Position numbers and translations under genes: made by a program. Source: Butyrivibrio sp. NC2002 (GTDB lineage: Bacteria > Bacillota > Clostridia > Lachnospirales > Lachnospiraceae). Taken from it: a stretch of 64,000 bases of DNA. Below the pieces are notes generated by a model. That model searched no databases, was not told where the DNA came from, and saw only the letters and a program-made list of their open reading frames with translations. The stretch's first letter is position 1; each line of letters starts with the position of its first letter. Of this stretch, positions 36,334-45,635 are shown piece after piece. The DNA lies in contig NZ_JNKZ01000004.1 of assembly GCF_000702265.1 (NCBI RefSeq), positions 372,001 to 436,000 of the forward strand, in the 5' to 3' direction.

Positions 36334-36364
36334 GCCTGCCACGGCATCAATTGCTATGGCAGGC
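36334..36364 (-). terminator. Terminator of metK
   Basis: GCCTGCCA pairs with TGGCAGGC (the stem extends inward through TAGC/GCCG-like bases), followed on the minus strand by ATTTTTG, 29 bases after the metK stop. Confidence 0.85.
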
Positions 36365-36392
36365 TTTATTACAATATCTTTTTAAATTCAGG

Positions 36393-37589
36393 TTAAGCAT
36401 TAACTGCTTTCTTAAGCTCCTCTACTTTATCTGTTTTCTCCCAAGGAAGGTTAAGATCATTGCGACCAAAGTGTCCATAAGCTGCTGTCTGCTTGTAGAT
36501 AGGACGACGAAGGTCGAGCATCTTGATGATTCCTGCAGGGCGAAGATCAAATACCTTACGAACAGCCTCTGTAAGCTTCTCATCAGAAACCTTACCTGTG
36601 CCGAATGTATCAACAAGGATTGATGTGGGCTGTGCAACACCGATAGCATATGAAAGCTGGATTTCAGCCTTGTCAGCAAGACCTGCAGCTACAATATTCT
36701 TTGCAACGTAGCGGGCTGCATATGCACCTGAACGGTCAACCTTAGTGCAATCCTTACCTGAAAATGCGCCGCCGCCGTGACGAGCAGCTCCGCCATAAGT
36801 ATCAACGATGATCTTACGACCTGTAAGACCTGCATCACCCTGAGGTCCGCCGATTACAAAACGGCCTGTGGGATTGATGTAAATCTTGGTATTTTCATCA
36901 ACCATAGCTGCATCTACAACTGCATCAATAACATATTTTCTGATGTCTGTGTGGATTTGCTCCTGAGTAACCTTCTCATCATGCTGAGTTGAAACAACGA
37001 TAGCTTCAAGTCTAACTGGCTTACCATTCTCATCATACTCAACAGAAACCTGGCTCTTACCATCAGCTCTAAGATAAGGAAGAGTTCCGTTCTTACGAAC
37101 CTCTGTGAGCTTTCTTGTAAGCTTGTGTGCAAGAGATATAGCGTAAGGCATAAGCTCCTCTGTCTCATTTGTAGCATAACCGAACATCATACCCTGATCT
37201 CCGGCACCGATTGCCTCGATCTCCTCATCAGTCATCTTGTTCTCTCTAGCCTCAATAGCCTTGTCAACACCCATAGCGATGTCAGCTGACTGCTGATCAA
37301 GAGCTACCATAATTGCACATGTGTTACCATCAAAGCCCTTCTCTGAGCTGTCATAACCGATCTCACAGATAGTCTGTCTTGCAATCTTAGCATAATCAAC
37401 AACAGCCTTGGTTGTGATCTCACCTGTGATAAGTGCAAAACCTGTGCAAGCAGCTGTCTCACAAGCAACACGGCTCATAGGATCCTGCTCAAGGCAAGCA
37501 TCAAGGATAGCATCAGAGATGTTATCGCAAATTTTATCGGGGTGTCCCTCAGTAACTGACTCAGAAGTAAAAATAAACTTTTCTGCCAT
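36393..37589 (-). CDS. metK: S-adenosylmethionine synthetase
   Basis: Makes S-adenosylmethionine from methionine and ATP. The 398-residue protein shows [31 protein letters not shown], the P-loop-like [22 protein letters not shown] and [16 protein letters not shown] precedes the ATG. Its long leader contains a SAM-I riboswitch and a terminator, so its own product should switch it off. Confidence 0.97.
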   Translation of the reverse strand: MAEKFIFTSESVTEGHPDKICDNISDAILDACLEQDPMSRVACETAACTGFALITGEITTKAVVDYAKIARQTICEIGYDSSEKGFDGNTCAIMVALDQQSADIAMGVDKAIEARENKMTDEEIEAIGAGDQGMMFGYATNETEELMPYAISLAHKLTRKLTEVRKNGTLPYLRADGKSQVSVEYDENGKPVRLEAIVVSTQHDEKVTQEQIHTDIRKYVIDAVVDAAMVDENTKIYINPTGRFVIGGPQGDAGLTGRKIIVDTYGGAARHGGGAFSGKDCTKVDRSGAYAARYVAKNIVAAGLADKAEIQLSYAIGVAQPTSILVDTFGTGKVSDEKLTEAVRKVFDLRPAGIIKMLDLRRPIYKQTAAYGHFGRNDLNLPWEKTDKVEELKKAVNA

Positions 37590-37746
37590 TTTAAAAATCC
37601 TTTCTGCGCTCTTAGCGCAATCAAAACTAAATTCAAGATTTGTTTGTAAATCTTGCGCACAACTGCGAAATTGCAGTGCAATCTTCCTCTCTGCAGTTCG
37701 TGCATACTACGTAGTGCTATCTATTCCTTTTGGAACAAATAGAAAA

Positions 37747-37771
37747 GTCCGCTTAGCGACGCCAAGCGGAC
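37747..37771 (-). terminator. Riboswitch expression-platform terminator of metK
   Basis: GTCCGCTT pairs with AAGCGGAC and is followed by TTTT on the minus strand. It lies just downstream of the SAM-I aptamer, as the ligand-dependent terminator of an S-box leader. Confidence 0.85.
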
Positions 37772-37792
37772 CTGATATCAGATAATCAAATC

Positions 37793-37939
37793 CTCTTATT
37801 GCTCGCAGATCCTGCCGCTAATATAAAAGCAATGCGGCACTTGATCACTTACTCACTACGCTCAGGTTGGCACCTTCCGGATGTCCGGGGTTGCCGTGGC
37901 TTCACAGATCCTATGTATCTCCACCACTCTGAATAAGAG
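37793..37939 (-). promoter_or_regulatory. SAM-I (S-box) riboswitch
   Basis: The minus strand reads CTCTTATTCAGAGTGGTGGA, then GAAGCCACGGCAACC, then GGAAGGTGCCAACCTG and finally CAATAAGAG, the conserved blocks of the S-box aptamer in order. The P1 stem pairs CTCTTATT with AATAAGAG. It lies upstream of metK, its classic target, so SAM should promote the terminator at 37747-37771. Confidence 0.95.
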
Positions 37940-38039
37940 AAATGTCACAATATGGAATTGTCATATCTTTAAGATACACTACTATATAAATTTCATTCTT
38001 GCAAGATGTTTTAACAAAAATTTATAAATCTTCCAGTTT

Positions 38040-38655
38040 TTTCATTCCTCGGGCGCTTGCTTCAAAAGCAAAAAAGCAACAAGTACCCCCGTTTTCATGC
38101 CAACTTGGGGCTTTTTCATTCCACGGACGCACGTTCCAAAAGCGAAAAAGCAACAAGTACCCCTGTTTTCATGCCGACTTGGGGCTTTTTCATTCCACGG
38201 ACGCCCGCTCCAAGAGCGAAAAAGCAACAAGTACCCCCGTTTTCATGCCGACTTGGGGCTTTTTCATTCCCCAGACGTATGCTCCAAAAGCGAAAATGCA
38301 ACAAGTACCCCTGTTTTCATGCCGACTTGGGGCTTTTTCATTCCACGGACGCCCGCTCCAAGAGCGAAAAAGCAACAAGTACCCCCGTTTTCATGCCGAC
38401 TTGGGGCTTTTTCATTCCTCAGACGTCTGCTTCAGAAGCGAAAATGCAACAAGTACCCCTGTTTTCATGCCGACTTGGGGCTTTTTCATTCCTCAGACGT
38501 CTGCTTCAGAAGCGAAAATGCAACAAGTACCCCTGTTTTCATGCCGACTTGGGGCTTTTTCATTCCACAGACGTCTGCTTCAAAAGCGAAAATGCAACAA
38601 GTACCCCTGTTCTCATGCCGACTTGGGGCTTTTTCATTCCCCGGGCGCCCCCTCC
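38040..38655. repeat. Array of eight tandem 74-bp units with a conserved hairpin
   Basis: The block ACTTGGGG recurs at 38103, 38177, 38251, 38325, 38399, 38473, 38547 and 38621, exactly 74 bases apart. Each unit holds a long hairpin: AAAAAGC and GCTTTTT (7 bp; one base shorter in some units), a 2x2 AA/GG internal loop, CAAGT and ACTTG (5 bp), and an about 18-base loop. A second small hairpin (GCTTC/GAAGC-like) lies in the more variable part. All three frames stay open because 74 is not a multiple of three, but the peptides are frame-shifted echoes and not genes. The array fills the space between the tex stop and the metK leader. Confidence 0.9.
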
Positions 38656-38695
38656 AAATACGCATGAAGAATTCTTACTGTCAGCGCATCTTCAC

Positions 38696-41128
38696 TTATT
38701 TCTTTATCTTCATTGTGAGGCCGATCCTCTGCTTCTTCACATCTACTTCGAGGACCTGGACATCAACGATGTCTCCGACGCTTACAGCATCGAGGGGATG
38801 CTTGATGTAGCGGTCTGTGATCTGAGAGATGTGAACAAGGCCGTCCTGGTGGACACCTATGTCAACGAACGCACCGAAGTCTACGATGTTTCTGACCGTT
38901 CCCTTAAGAACCATTCCGGGCTTTAAGTCCTTCATGTCCATGACATCGCTTCTAAGAATAGGAGCGGGCATGCTCTCTCTGGGGTCACGGGAAGGCTTCT
39001 CAAGCTCTGAGAGGATGTCTGTAAGAGTTATCTCACCAACTCCAAGTTCCTCAGCGAGTTTCTTCTTGTCGCCTACCTTCTTAAGGAGGCTTCCGCCTGC
39101 AAGAGCTGAATTTATATCACCTGCTGCATTCTTACCACTGTTTGATGCGGAATTCTTGCCATTACCGAAATCTCCGCCTTTTCCTGAAGCTGACCCGGAA
39201 GATCCATTATCTGCACTAAGAGTTACTCCGCCAAGTGCTGCTGCAAGAGCTGCTCCCATAGCTGTGCCGGTATTTTTGACAACAAATGTTTTTTCCTTCT
39301 TAGGATTCTTTCCTTTGTTTCTATCAGCAGAGCCCTTAGTTTCTGCCTTCCTGGCATCAGCCTTAGCCTTGGCGCTCTTCTTCTGAGCTTCCCTTACATC
39401 ATCCATGGTAAGACCGAGCTTATCCATAAGCTTCTCTGCTGCTTCGTAGGATTCAGGATGTACACTTGTATCATCAAGAGCATTCTTACCATCATGGATC
39501 CTTAAAAATCCTGCGCACTGCTCATAAGCCTTGGGCCCGAGCTTTGGAACCTTAAGAAGTTCATCTCTGCTCTGGAACTTGCCGTTTGCTTCTCTGTATT
39601 CAACGATGTTTTTAGCAATTACCTTGCTGATACCTGAAATATATGTAAGGAGCGGAGCTGATGCTGTATTAAGATCAACACCTACCTTGTTAACACAGTC
39701 TTCTACCACGCCTGAAAGGGCTTCACCAAGCTTCTTCTGATTCATGTCGTGCTGATACTGACCAACACCGATACTCTGGGGATCGATCTTAACAAGCTCT
39801 GCAAGAGGATCCTGAAGACGTCTTGCGATTGATGCTGCACTTCTTTGTCCCACGTCAAACTGAGGGAATTCCTCAGTAGCAAGCTTACTTGCAGAATATA
39901 CTGAAGCTCCTGCCTCGTTAACAATTACATACTGAACGGGTTTATCAAGCTCCTTAATAAGCTCTACGATCACCTGCTCAGACTCTCTTGAAGCAGTACC
40001 GTTTCCTACTGAAATAAGGTCAACATCATATTTCTTGATAAGCTTTTTGAGTTCTGCCTTTGCTTCCTCAACCTTGTTCTGAGGAGCTGTGGGATAAATA
40101 ACCTTGGTATCAAGGACTTTTCCTGTTGCATCAACGACAGCAAGCTTGCAGCCTGTTCTGAATGCAGGGTCCCATCCAAGTACGGTCTTTCCTGCGATAG
40201 GAGGCTGCATAAGAAGCTGCTCAAGGTTCTTGCCAAATACGCCTATAGCACTGTCTTCTGCCTTCTCAGTGAGTTCATTTCTAATGTCACGTTCGATTGC
40301 AGGTGCGATAAGTCTGTCATAAGCATCCTTGCACACATTCTGAAGAATGGGAGTAGTCTCCGCATTGTCCTTAGTAATGACTTTTGTCTCAAGGAATCTG
40401 ATAATCTGCTCTTCGGGAGCTGTTACCTTAACAGTAAGGAATTTCTCAGCTTCGCCGCGGTTAAGAGCAAGTACTCTGTGTCCGAGGATCTTATTTACAG
40501 GCTCCTCGAAGTTGTAGTACATCTCATATACGCTCTCTGCCTTTTCATCCTTGGCAGTAGATGTTACAAATCCCTGGTTCCAGGTCTCCTCACGGATATA
40601 TGTGCGGAAGTCGGCATTATCAGAGATTTCCTCAGCGATGATATCCATAGCGCCCTGGATTGCTTCCTGTATGTTCTTAACTTCCTTCTCTGCATTGACA
40701 TAAGGAGCTGCTTCCTCAACAAGAGACTTTGTGGTCTCCTGCGCTCTTATGATATCTGCAAGTCCGTCAAGTCCCTTTTCCTTTGCGACCGAAGCTCTTG
40801 TTTTTCTCTTAGGTCTGTAAGGTCTGTATAAATCATCAACCGCTACCATCGTCTCGGCAGCGATAATCTTCTCTTTCAGTTCGTCTGTAAGCTTGCCCTG
40901 CTCCTCGATGCTGGCAAGGACCTGCTCCTTCTTTTCCTCAAGGCCTCTTAAATAGGTAAGGCGTTCGCCGAGGTTTCGAAGCTGTTCGTCATTAAGTGAA
41001 CCGGTCACTTCCTTACGGTATCTGGAAATAAAGGGTATGGTGTTGCCTTCGTCAATAAGCTTGACTGCTGCCTCAACCTGCCATTTCTCAACCGCCAGTT
41101 CCTCTTTGATCTTCTGAATGATATCCAT
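38696..41128 (-). CDS. tex: Tex-like S1 RNA-binding protein
   Basis: A cytoplasmic nucleic-acid-binding protein of the Tex family. The helical N-terminus (VEAAVKLIDEGNTIPFISRYRKEVTG), the YqgF/RNase H-like domain (LGWDPAFRTGCKLAVVD), helix-hairpin-helix motifs (KVGVDLNTASAPLLTYISG) and a C-terminal S1 domain (GTVRNIVDFGAFVDIG) occur in order. At 810 residues it is longer than usual. The extra length is an about 100-residue Gly/Ser/Ala/Lys-rich insert (roughly 583-682) before the S1 region. It is divergent from the plus-strand gene at 41302. Confidence 0.93.
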   Translation of the reverse strand: MDIIQKIKEELAVEKWQVEAAVKLIDEGNTIPFISRYRKEVTGSLNDEQLRNLGERLTYLRGLEEKKEQVLASIEEQGKLTDELKEKIIAAETMVAVDDLYRPYRPKRKTRASVAKEKGLDGLADIIRAQETTKSLVEEAAPYVNAEKEVKNIQEAIQGAMDIIAEEISDNADFRTYIREETWNQGFVTSTAKDEKAESVYEMYYNFEEPVNKILGHRVLALNRGEAEKFLTVKVTAPEEQIIRFLETKVITKDNAETTPILQNVCKDAYDRLIAPAIERDIRNELTEKAEDSAIGVFGKNLEQLLMQPPIAGKTVLGWDPAFRTGCKLAVVDATGKVLDTKVIYPTAPQNKVEEAKAELKKLIKKYDVDLISVGNGTASRESEQVIVELIKELDKPVQYVIVNEAGASVYSASKLATEEFPQFDVGQRSAASIARRLQDPLAELVKIDPQSIGVGQYQHDMNQKKLGEALSGVVEDCVNKVGVDLNTASAPLLTYISGISKVIAKNIVEYREANGKFQSRDELLKVPKLGPKAYEQCAGFLRIHDGKNALDDTSVHPESYEAAEKLMDKLGLTMDDVREAQKKSAKAKADARKAETKGSADRNKGKNPKKEKTFVVKNTGTAMGAALAAALGGVTLSADNGSSGSASGKGGDFGNGKNSASNSGKNAAGDINSALAGGSLLKKVGDKKKLAEELGVGEITLTDILSELEKPSRDPRESMPAPILRSDVMDMKDLKPGMVLKGTVRNIVDFGAFVDIGVHQDGLVHISQITDRYIKHPLDAVSVGDIVDVQVLEVDVKKQRIGLTMKIKK

Positions 41129-41301
41129 AGAAATGAAAACTCCCTTGATATTTTGAAAAATGATAGTCGCAGAAAAGTCTGCAACGTCTTAAGTATACCC
41201 TATATTTCACCAAAAATTAATACACTTTGTGCTCTGTTTGCGGTACACTTATATTGAAGTATTAGAATTTTTTGACAAAAGGAGGAACTTTTTAGCATCT
41301 T

Positions 41302-41691
41302 ATGATAGAAAGTTATGAATATAACAAGACCCACAATCCTCTAAATCCAAACGTAGTAATGGCTACGGCAGCTTCAACAGTAGGTCTTATCTCAGTGGCG
41401 CTTCTGCTGACGGTATATTTATCGATAATACTCGGAGGAATCGCCGTTGTACTTGCACTTTTATCCAGAGGATCTGATAAGAAACTCCTTCCCCAGGCAA
41501 AAAGGGGAATCATCTTTGGAACTATCGGAATGGCGATCGGCTACTTTTTACTTGTTCAGGCATTTGTGACATTTTTCACTGATCCTGAAGCGAGGACCAT
41601 AGTAAACAAGTATTCCGAAGCAATTAGCGGACAGAGCCTTGATGACTCATTAAAAGAGCTTAAGGACTCTTTTGGTATCACATTTGAATAG
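41302..41691 (+). CDS. Small membrane protein, DUF4190-like
   Basis: A 129-residue protein with two hydrophobic segments (TVGLISVALLLTVYLSIILG and GIIFGTIGMAIGYFLLVQAF) separated by a basic loop, the layout of DUF4190-type proteins. Function unknown. The strong AGGAGG upstream sits 16 bases from the ATG, unusually far, and a stop codon two codons before the ATG rules out a longer form. It heads the plus-strand island. Confidence 0.7.
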   Translation: MIESYEYNKTHNPLNPNVVMATAASTVGLISVALLLTVYLSIILGGIAVVLALLSRGSDKKLLPQAKRGIIFGTIGMAIGYFLLVQAFVTFFTDPEARTIVNKYSEAISGQSLDDSLKELKDSFGITFE

Positions 41692-41765
41692 TTTTGCTTA
41701 GCAGAGTGGGGAACTGCATAAGTACTGTCTTTCGGGACAGATCATCCCGGAGAAAGGATGGGCTT

Positions 41766-42284
41766 ATGAGTGGAATAAGTGGTATAGGTTTTAGTGGTTT
41801 TAATCCATTTCAATACGGAGCGGCTACGGCTCAGGGTGCTGGCGCGCAGAGCACAGACAGCGCAGGAAAAGTCACCCTTAATCCCGGCGAGTCCGTAGAA
41901 AAAAAGCCAGGAATGCGTTCATCACCGGCTGAATGTGAGACCTGCAAAAACAGGAAATATCAAGACGGCTCTGATGAGAACGTTTCATTTAAGTCGGCTC
42001 AGCACATATCTCCCGAGGCTGCACCTGCAAGAGTAAGGGGTCACGAGCAGGAGCACGTTGCAAATGCATATAAAAAGGCTGCACAGGAAGACGGCAAAGT
42101 CATTCAGGCATCCGTAAAAATACAAACCGCAGTATGTCCGGAATGTGGCAGGACATACGTAGCAGGCGGTCTTACTACGACACAAATAATGTATAAAAAT
42201 GAAGATAATCCATATTCCAAGGCACAGAAAGGAAGGGACGCAGCAAGCGGACTTGTCGGTGCAAATGTTGATTTCGCCGTATAG
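41766..42284 (+). CDS. Putative zinc metalloprotease (SprA-related, HExxH)
   Basis: A 172-residue protein starting MSGISGIGFSGFNPFQYG. It has CETCKNRKYQDGSD with a CxxC pair, then RGHEQEHVANAYKKA, which contains HExxH, then CPECGRTYVAGG with another CxxC, and a C-terminal region with Gly and Asn. The RGHEQEH context resembles the SprA-related family of predicted metalloproteases, many with an AHE.H motif. No signal peptide is evident. The start at 41766 follows AAGGATGGG; the frame opens at 41694. The substrate is unknown. Confidence 0.65.
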   Translation: MSGISGIGFSGFNPFQYGAATAQGAGAQSTDSAGKVTLNPGESVEKKPGMRSSPAECETCKNRKYQDGSDENVSFKSAQHISPEAAPARVRGHEQEHVANAYKKAAQEDGKVIQASVKIQTAVCPECGRTYVAGGLTTTQIMYKNEDNPYSKAQKGRDAASGLVGANVDFAV

Positions 42285-42303
42285 ATTATCTTGAAAGGAA
42301 AAC

Positions 42304-43059
42304 ATGAGACAACCCAAAAATTCAGCGCTTATCAAGGCTACTGCAAGAGAAAGACTTCTTGGACAATACGGTACCCTCATAGGCGCTACTATTTTGTACA
42401 AAGTCATTGAATTATTCGTAAATAACTTTATCTCGCTGGCTGTAATGCCGGAGAGCATCATCACCCTCATCATCTTTTTTGTGCTGGCATTTCTTGTTTC
42501 TCTCCTTCTTAGCATATTTGAATCGGGATTCGCATATCTTTACATGAACGTGATCTATGCACAGCCAGTTTCCGTAAATGATATCTTCCACGGATTCAGG
42601 CATCACCCGGACAAGGCGCTCCTTATAAAGCTTCCTTTTGCAATCTGCTCCATAGCAGTATCGGGGCTTTTAATGGGCATAAGATATCTGGAACTTCACA
42701 GAATGACACAAAGCCCGCTTTTTATCGGCATTATCGCAGCATTTACAGTAGTTGTTCTTATCTACTTTTTTATGTATCTTAACTTTTCACAGGCATATTA
42801 CATCCTGCAGGATTTCCCGGACAAATCTCCCATCGAGATCCTGAAAATGAGCACAATGATCATGAAGGGCAATAAATTCAAATTCTTCCTTTTGATTCTC
42901 AGTTTTATTCCACTTTATCTGTTTGGAATAATCGCGCTGTTTGTACCGCTTCTATGGATAAGCGTGTATATGAGCGCTTCATTTGCAGCATTCTATCAGG
43001 ACAGAGTAGCACTTTTCCATCAAAACAAAGAAAGAGCAAACACAAATGGACTTAATTGA
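42304..43059 (+). CDS. DUF975 family membrane protein
   Basis: A 251-residue polytopic membrane protein opening with KNSALIKATARERLLGQYGTL, the helix-plus-LxG pattern of DUF975, followed by about five to six membrane segments. The family is common in Firmicutes and has no assigned function. GAAAGGAA precedes the ATG; the end overlaps the GH2 gene by 14 bases. Confidence 0.8.
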   Translation: MRQPKNSALIKATARERLLGQYGTLIGATILYKVIELFVNNFISLAVMPESIITLIIFFVLAFLVSLLLSIFESGFAYLYMNVIYAQPVSVNDIFHGFRHHPDKALLIKLPFAICSIAVSGLLMGIRYLELHRMTQSPLFIGIIAAFTVVVLIYFFMYLNFSQAYYILQDFPDKSPIEILKMSTMIMKGNKFKFFLLILSFIPLYLFGIIALFVPLLWISVYMSASFAAFYQDRVALFHQNKERANTNGLN

Positions 43060-44902
43060 CGCAATAAAAGCTATAGACAAATCTCATGAGGACGATGTCC
43101 TGCACAGACTCACAACGGTTTGGGGCGATTCCCTGAAAAAAGAAAACGTTTTACAGGAATACCCCCGTCCGCAATTTGAGAGAAAAAGCTATGAAAACCT
43201 AAACGGAGTCTGGGACTACGCGATCACCAAAAACGACGTGATACCCGCAAAGTTCCAGGGCAAGATCCTTGTTCCTTTTTCTCCGGAGGCTATACTTTCG
43301 GGAGTTGAAAAGCAGCTAAAACCCGGACAATACCTGTATTACAAGCGCTCCATCTCTCCTTCTTTTGATGAAAATAAAGAGAGAGTCCTTCTTCATTTTG
43401 GAGCAGTTGATCAGAGCGCCGTGGTATTTGTAAACGATCACCACATAGGTTCTCACAACGGCGGATACCTGCCTTTTACCATGGATATCACTAATGCCTT
43501 AAAGAAAGGCGATTCCGAAAACACACTTATCGTGCGCGTTCAGGATGACAGTGACTCTTCTTTCCACAGCAGGGGCAAACAGACCCTTAAAAGAGGCGGC
43601 ATGTACTACACCGCACAGAGTGGAATCTGGCAGACCGTCTGGTACGAGGTAGTTCCGAAGGCTCACATCACAGCCTACAGAATTTTCCCAAGCACTGACC
43701 TTAAGCACGTTGAAATAAGCATTTATTCAAATGCGGCGCTTCCGGTTTCACTCAAGGTTCTTGATATGGATGGCAAAAATGTCATCGCTGAAACAGAAGG
43801 TGAAACTTCAAAAGGCGGAGAGATGCGCTATTCTCCAAGCCTAGAGCAGAAGTATTCCTCGCAGTATGTTTACACCGCAAAGATACTTATTCCAAAGCCC
43901 AACCTCTGGACCCCGGAGTCTCCGTATCTGTATAACCTCGAGATATCCGCGGGTGATGACAAGGCTCATTCCTACTTTGCGATGCGCTCATTTACAAGGC
44001 AGCTTGATAAAAACGGAACTCCTCTTTTTTATCTGAACAACAGTCCGTACTTTTTAAACGGAATCCTCGACCAGGGCTACTGGCCGGACGGACTCTACAC
44101 CGCGCCTAGCGATGAGGCATTTATTTTCGACATCAAAGAGATGAAAAGACTGGGCTTTAACATGCTCAGAAAACATATAAAAATTGAAGCTGAAAGATGG
44201 TATTACCACTGCGACAGACTGGGAATGATCGTATGGCAGGATATGGTAAGCGGCGGCTCATCCTACGCAAAGCCCGTTGTAAGCTACCTTCCCACTCTTT
44301 TCCCGAATGTATTTGGTCATATGCCTGACGGCCCGATCAACTACCGCATGTTTTCAAGGCATTCAGCGCAAGGAAGACGTGAGTGGACTCATGAACTGAA
44401 AGAAACTATCCAGCACCTCATAAACGTTCCGAGCATCTCGGTGTGGGTTCTGTTTAATGAAGGCTGGGGACAGTTCAACGCATCTGCAGCTACGATAATT
44501 GCCAGAAACTTCCACGATAACAGGCTTATCGACCAGGCAAGCGGATGGTTTGACGAAAACGGCGGCGACTTTAGAAGCGTCCACAACTACTTCAGAAAGC
44601 TCGAAGTAATAAAAGATAAAAAGAAACGTGCCTTCGTAATATCCGAGTTTGGCGGATTTACCTGCTACATAAAAGGGCACTCAAGCGTAGACAGGATCTA
44701 CGGTTACAAGAAATATGACACTCCCAAAGAATTCGCAGCTGCCTACAGAGATCTCATGGATAAGACGATTGCCTCCCTCAAAAAGAAGGGACTTGCAGGC
44801 TGCGTCTACACTCAGCTTAGCGACGTCGAGGAAGAAGTAAACGGAATCCTCACATACGACAGACGCCACAACAAGCTCGAGATGGCGGGAGAGAATAAAT
44901 AA
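43046..44902 (+). CDS. Glycoside hydrolase family 2 protein
   Basis: A 618-residue cytoplasmic enzyme without a signal peptide. The N-terminal sugar-binding jelly roll (YENLNGVWDYAITK, VNDHHIGSHNGGYLPF), an Ig-like domain and the GH2 barrel occur in order. The acid/base Glu lies in VLFNEGWGQF and the nucleophile Glu in VISEFGGF. It probably acts on imported oligosaccharides; beta-galactosidase, beta-glucuronidase or beta-mannosidase activity cannot be told apart. It overlaps the DUF975 gene, so the two are co-translated. Confidence 0.88.
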   Translation: MDLIDAIKAIDKSHEDDVLHRLTTVWGDSLKKENVLQEYPRPQFERKSYENLNGVWDYAITKNDVIPAKFQGKILVPFSPEAILSGVEKQLKPGQYLYYKRSISPSFDENKERVLLHFGAVDQSAVVFVNDHHIGSHNGGYLPFTMDITNALKKGDSENTLIVRVQDDSDSSFHSRGKQTLKRGGMYYTAQSGIWQTVWYEVVPKAHITAYRIFPSTDLKHVEISIYSNAALPVSLKVLDMDGKNVIAETEGETSKGGEMRYSPSLEQKYSSQYVYTAKILIPKPNLWTPESPYLYNLEISAGDDKAHSYFAMRSFTRQLDKNGTPLFYLNNSPYFLNGILDQGYWPDGLYTAPSDEAFIFDIKEMKRLGFNMLRKHIKIEAERWYYHCDRLGMIVWQDMVSGGSSYAKPVVSYLPTLFPNVFGHMPDGPINYRMFSRHSAQGRREWTHELKETIQHLINVPSISVWVLFNEGWGQFNASAATIIARNFHDNRLIDQASGWFDENGGDFRSVHNYFRKLEVIKDKKKRAFVISEFGGFTCYIKGHSSVDRIYGYKKYDTPKEFAAAYRDLMDKTIASLKKKGLAGCVYTQLSDVEEEVNGILTYDRRHNKLEMAGENK

Positions 44903-44913
44903 TCGGAGTTTTT

Positions 44914-45516
44914 ATGCAGTTAAATAAAAATAAGTTATCGCCTGATGATGCGAATTTTGATCACCACAGCATAGATGACCTTGGAAAAAGAAGAGACTAT
45001 CTTACAGAAAAACTAGGTGATGATCCCTATCCAGACACCAAAAGAGCGCTTGAAATCTTTGATCTTCGCTTTAAGAAAAACGGCGATAAATGGACAGACA
45101 ATTTCATGCTCGCACTTATGATGCTTTTATCTGAGGATAGCGGATCCACTTTTTCACTTTTTAAAAATAGCGGAAAAAAGAGGGTCATTACATATCTAAA
45201 TAGTCTCCTCTTATGTGACAAGAGTGGAAATAAGCTTGAGCCCGATGAAGAGTTAAAATCTGAGCTTTTGGATCTTGGCGCAAGGTATCTGTATTCATGC
45301 GCAGATTCTAAAACCTACGGCTCGACTTTGTTTGGGATGATCCCGATGAAGGATAAGCAGGTCGCCATGAAAATCTATCTGGATATTAAAAAGATATCTG
45401 TAGATGTTCCTTCAAAATACGGACTTTCAGATATCGCACTTCCCCTTAAAGAAGCGCTCGAAGCATCCTTTGCAAGCCTTATTGAAAACGGGGCAGATAT
45501 ATTAAATTTATCGTGA
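44914..45516 (+). CDS. Hypothetical soluble protein
   Basis: A 200-residue charged protein I do not recognise. It looks helical throughout, has no membrane or signal segment, and begins MQLNKNKLSPDDANFDHHSID. It starts 11 bases after the GH2 stop behind GGAG and is probably in the same transcript. Confidence 0.65.
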   Translation: MQLNKNKLSPDDANFDHHSIDDLGKRRDYLTEKLGDDPYPDTKRALEIFDLRFKKNGDKWTDNFMLALMMLLSEDSGSTFSLFKNSGKKRVITYLNSLLLCDKSGNKLEPDEELKSELLDLGARYLYSCADSKTYGSTLFGMIPMKDKQVAMKIYLDIKKISVDVPSKYGLSDIALPLKEALEASFASLIENGADILNLS

Positions 45517-45635
45517 TATAATGGAGATACATTTTTTCGGTGGCAAAAGATGCCGCCAAACCAGTGATAATTTGTTTTTTACACCAGGTAGTGTAAAGCT
45601 GGTTATGAAAACAGTAAACCTTGGAGGAACACAAT

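Noticed and set aside
38040-38655. Long open frames (up to 289 codons) through the 74-bp array on both strands
   Set aside because: The unit length is not a multiple of three, so the same DNA is read in all three frames in turn; the peptides are low-complexity echoes and no ribosome site fits.
38040-38655. CRISPR array
   Set aside because: The variable parts between conserved blocks are near copies of each other, not unique spacers, the period is too long and there are no cas genes.
41694-41765. Upstream start of the HExxH protein
   Set aside because: The added residues are unlike the family and the ATG at 41766 has a better site.
45517-45635. Riboswitch or small RNA before arcC
   Set aside because: Only one short hairpin (GGTGGCA/TGCCGCC) is visible, without conserved aptamer blocks or a T-run.
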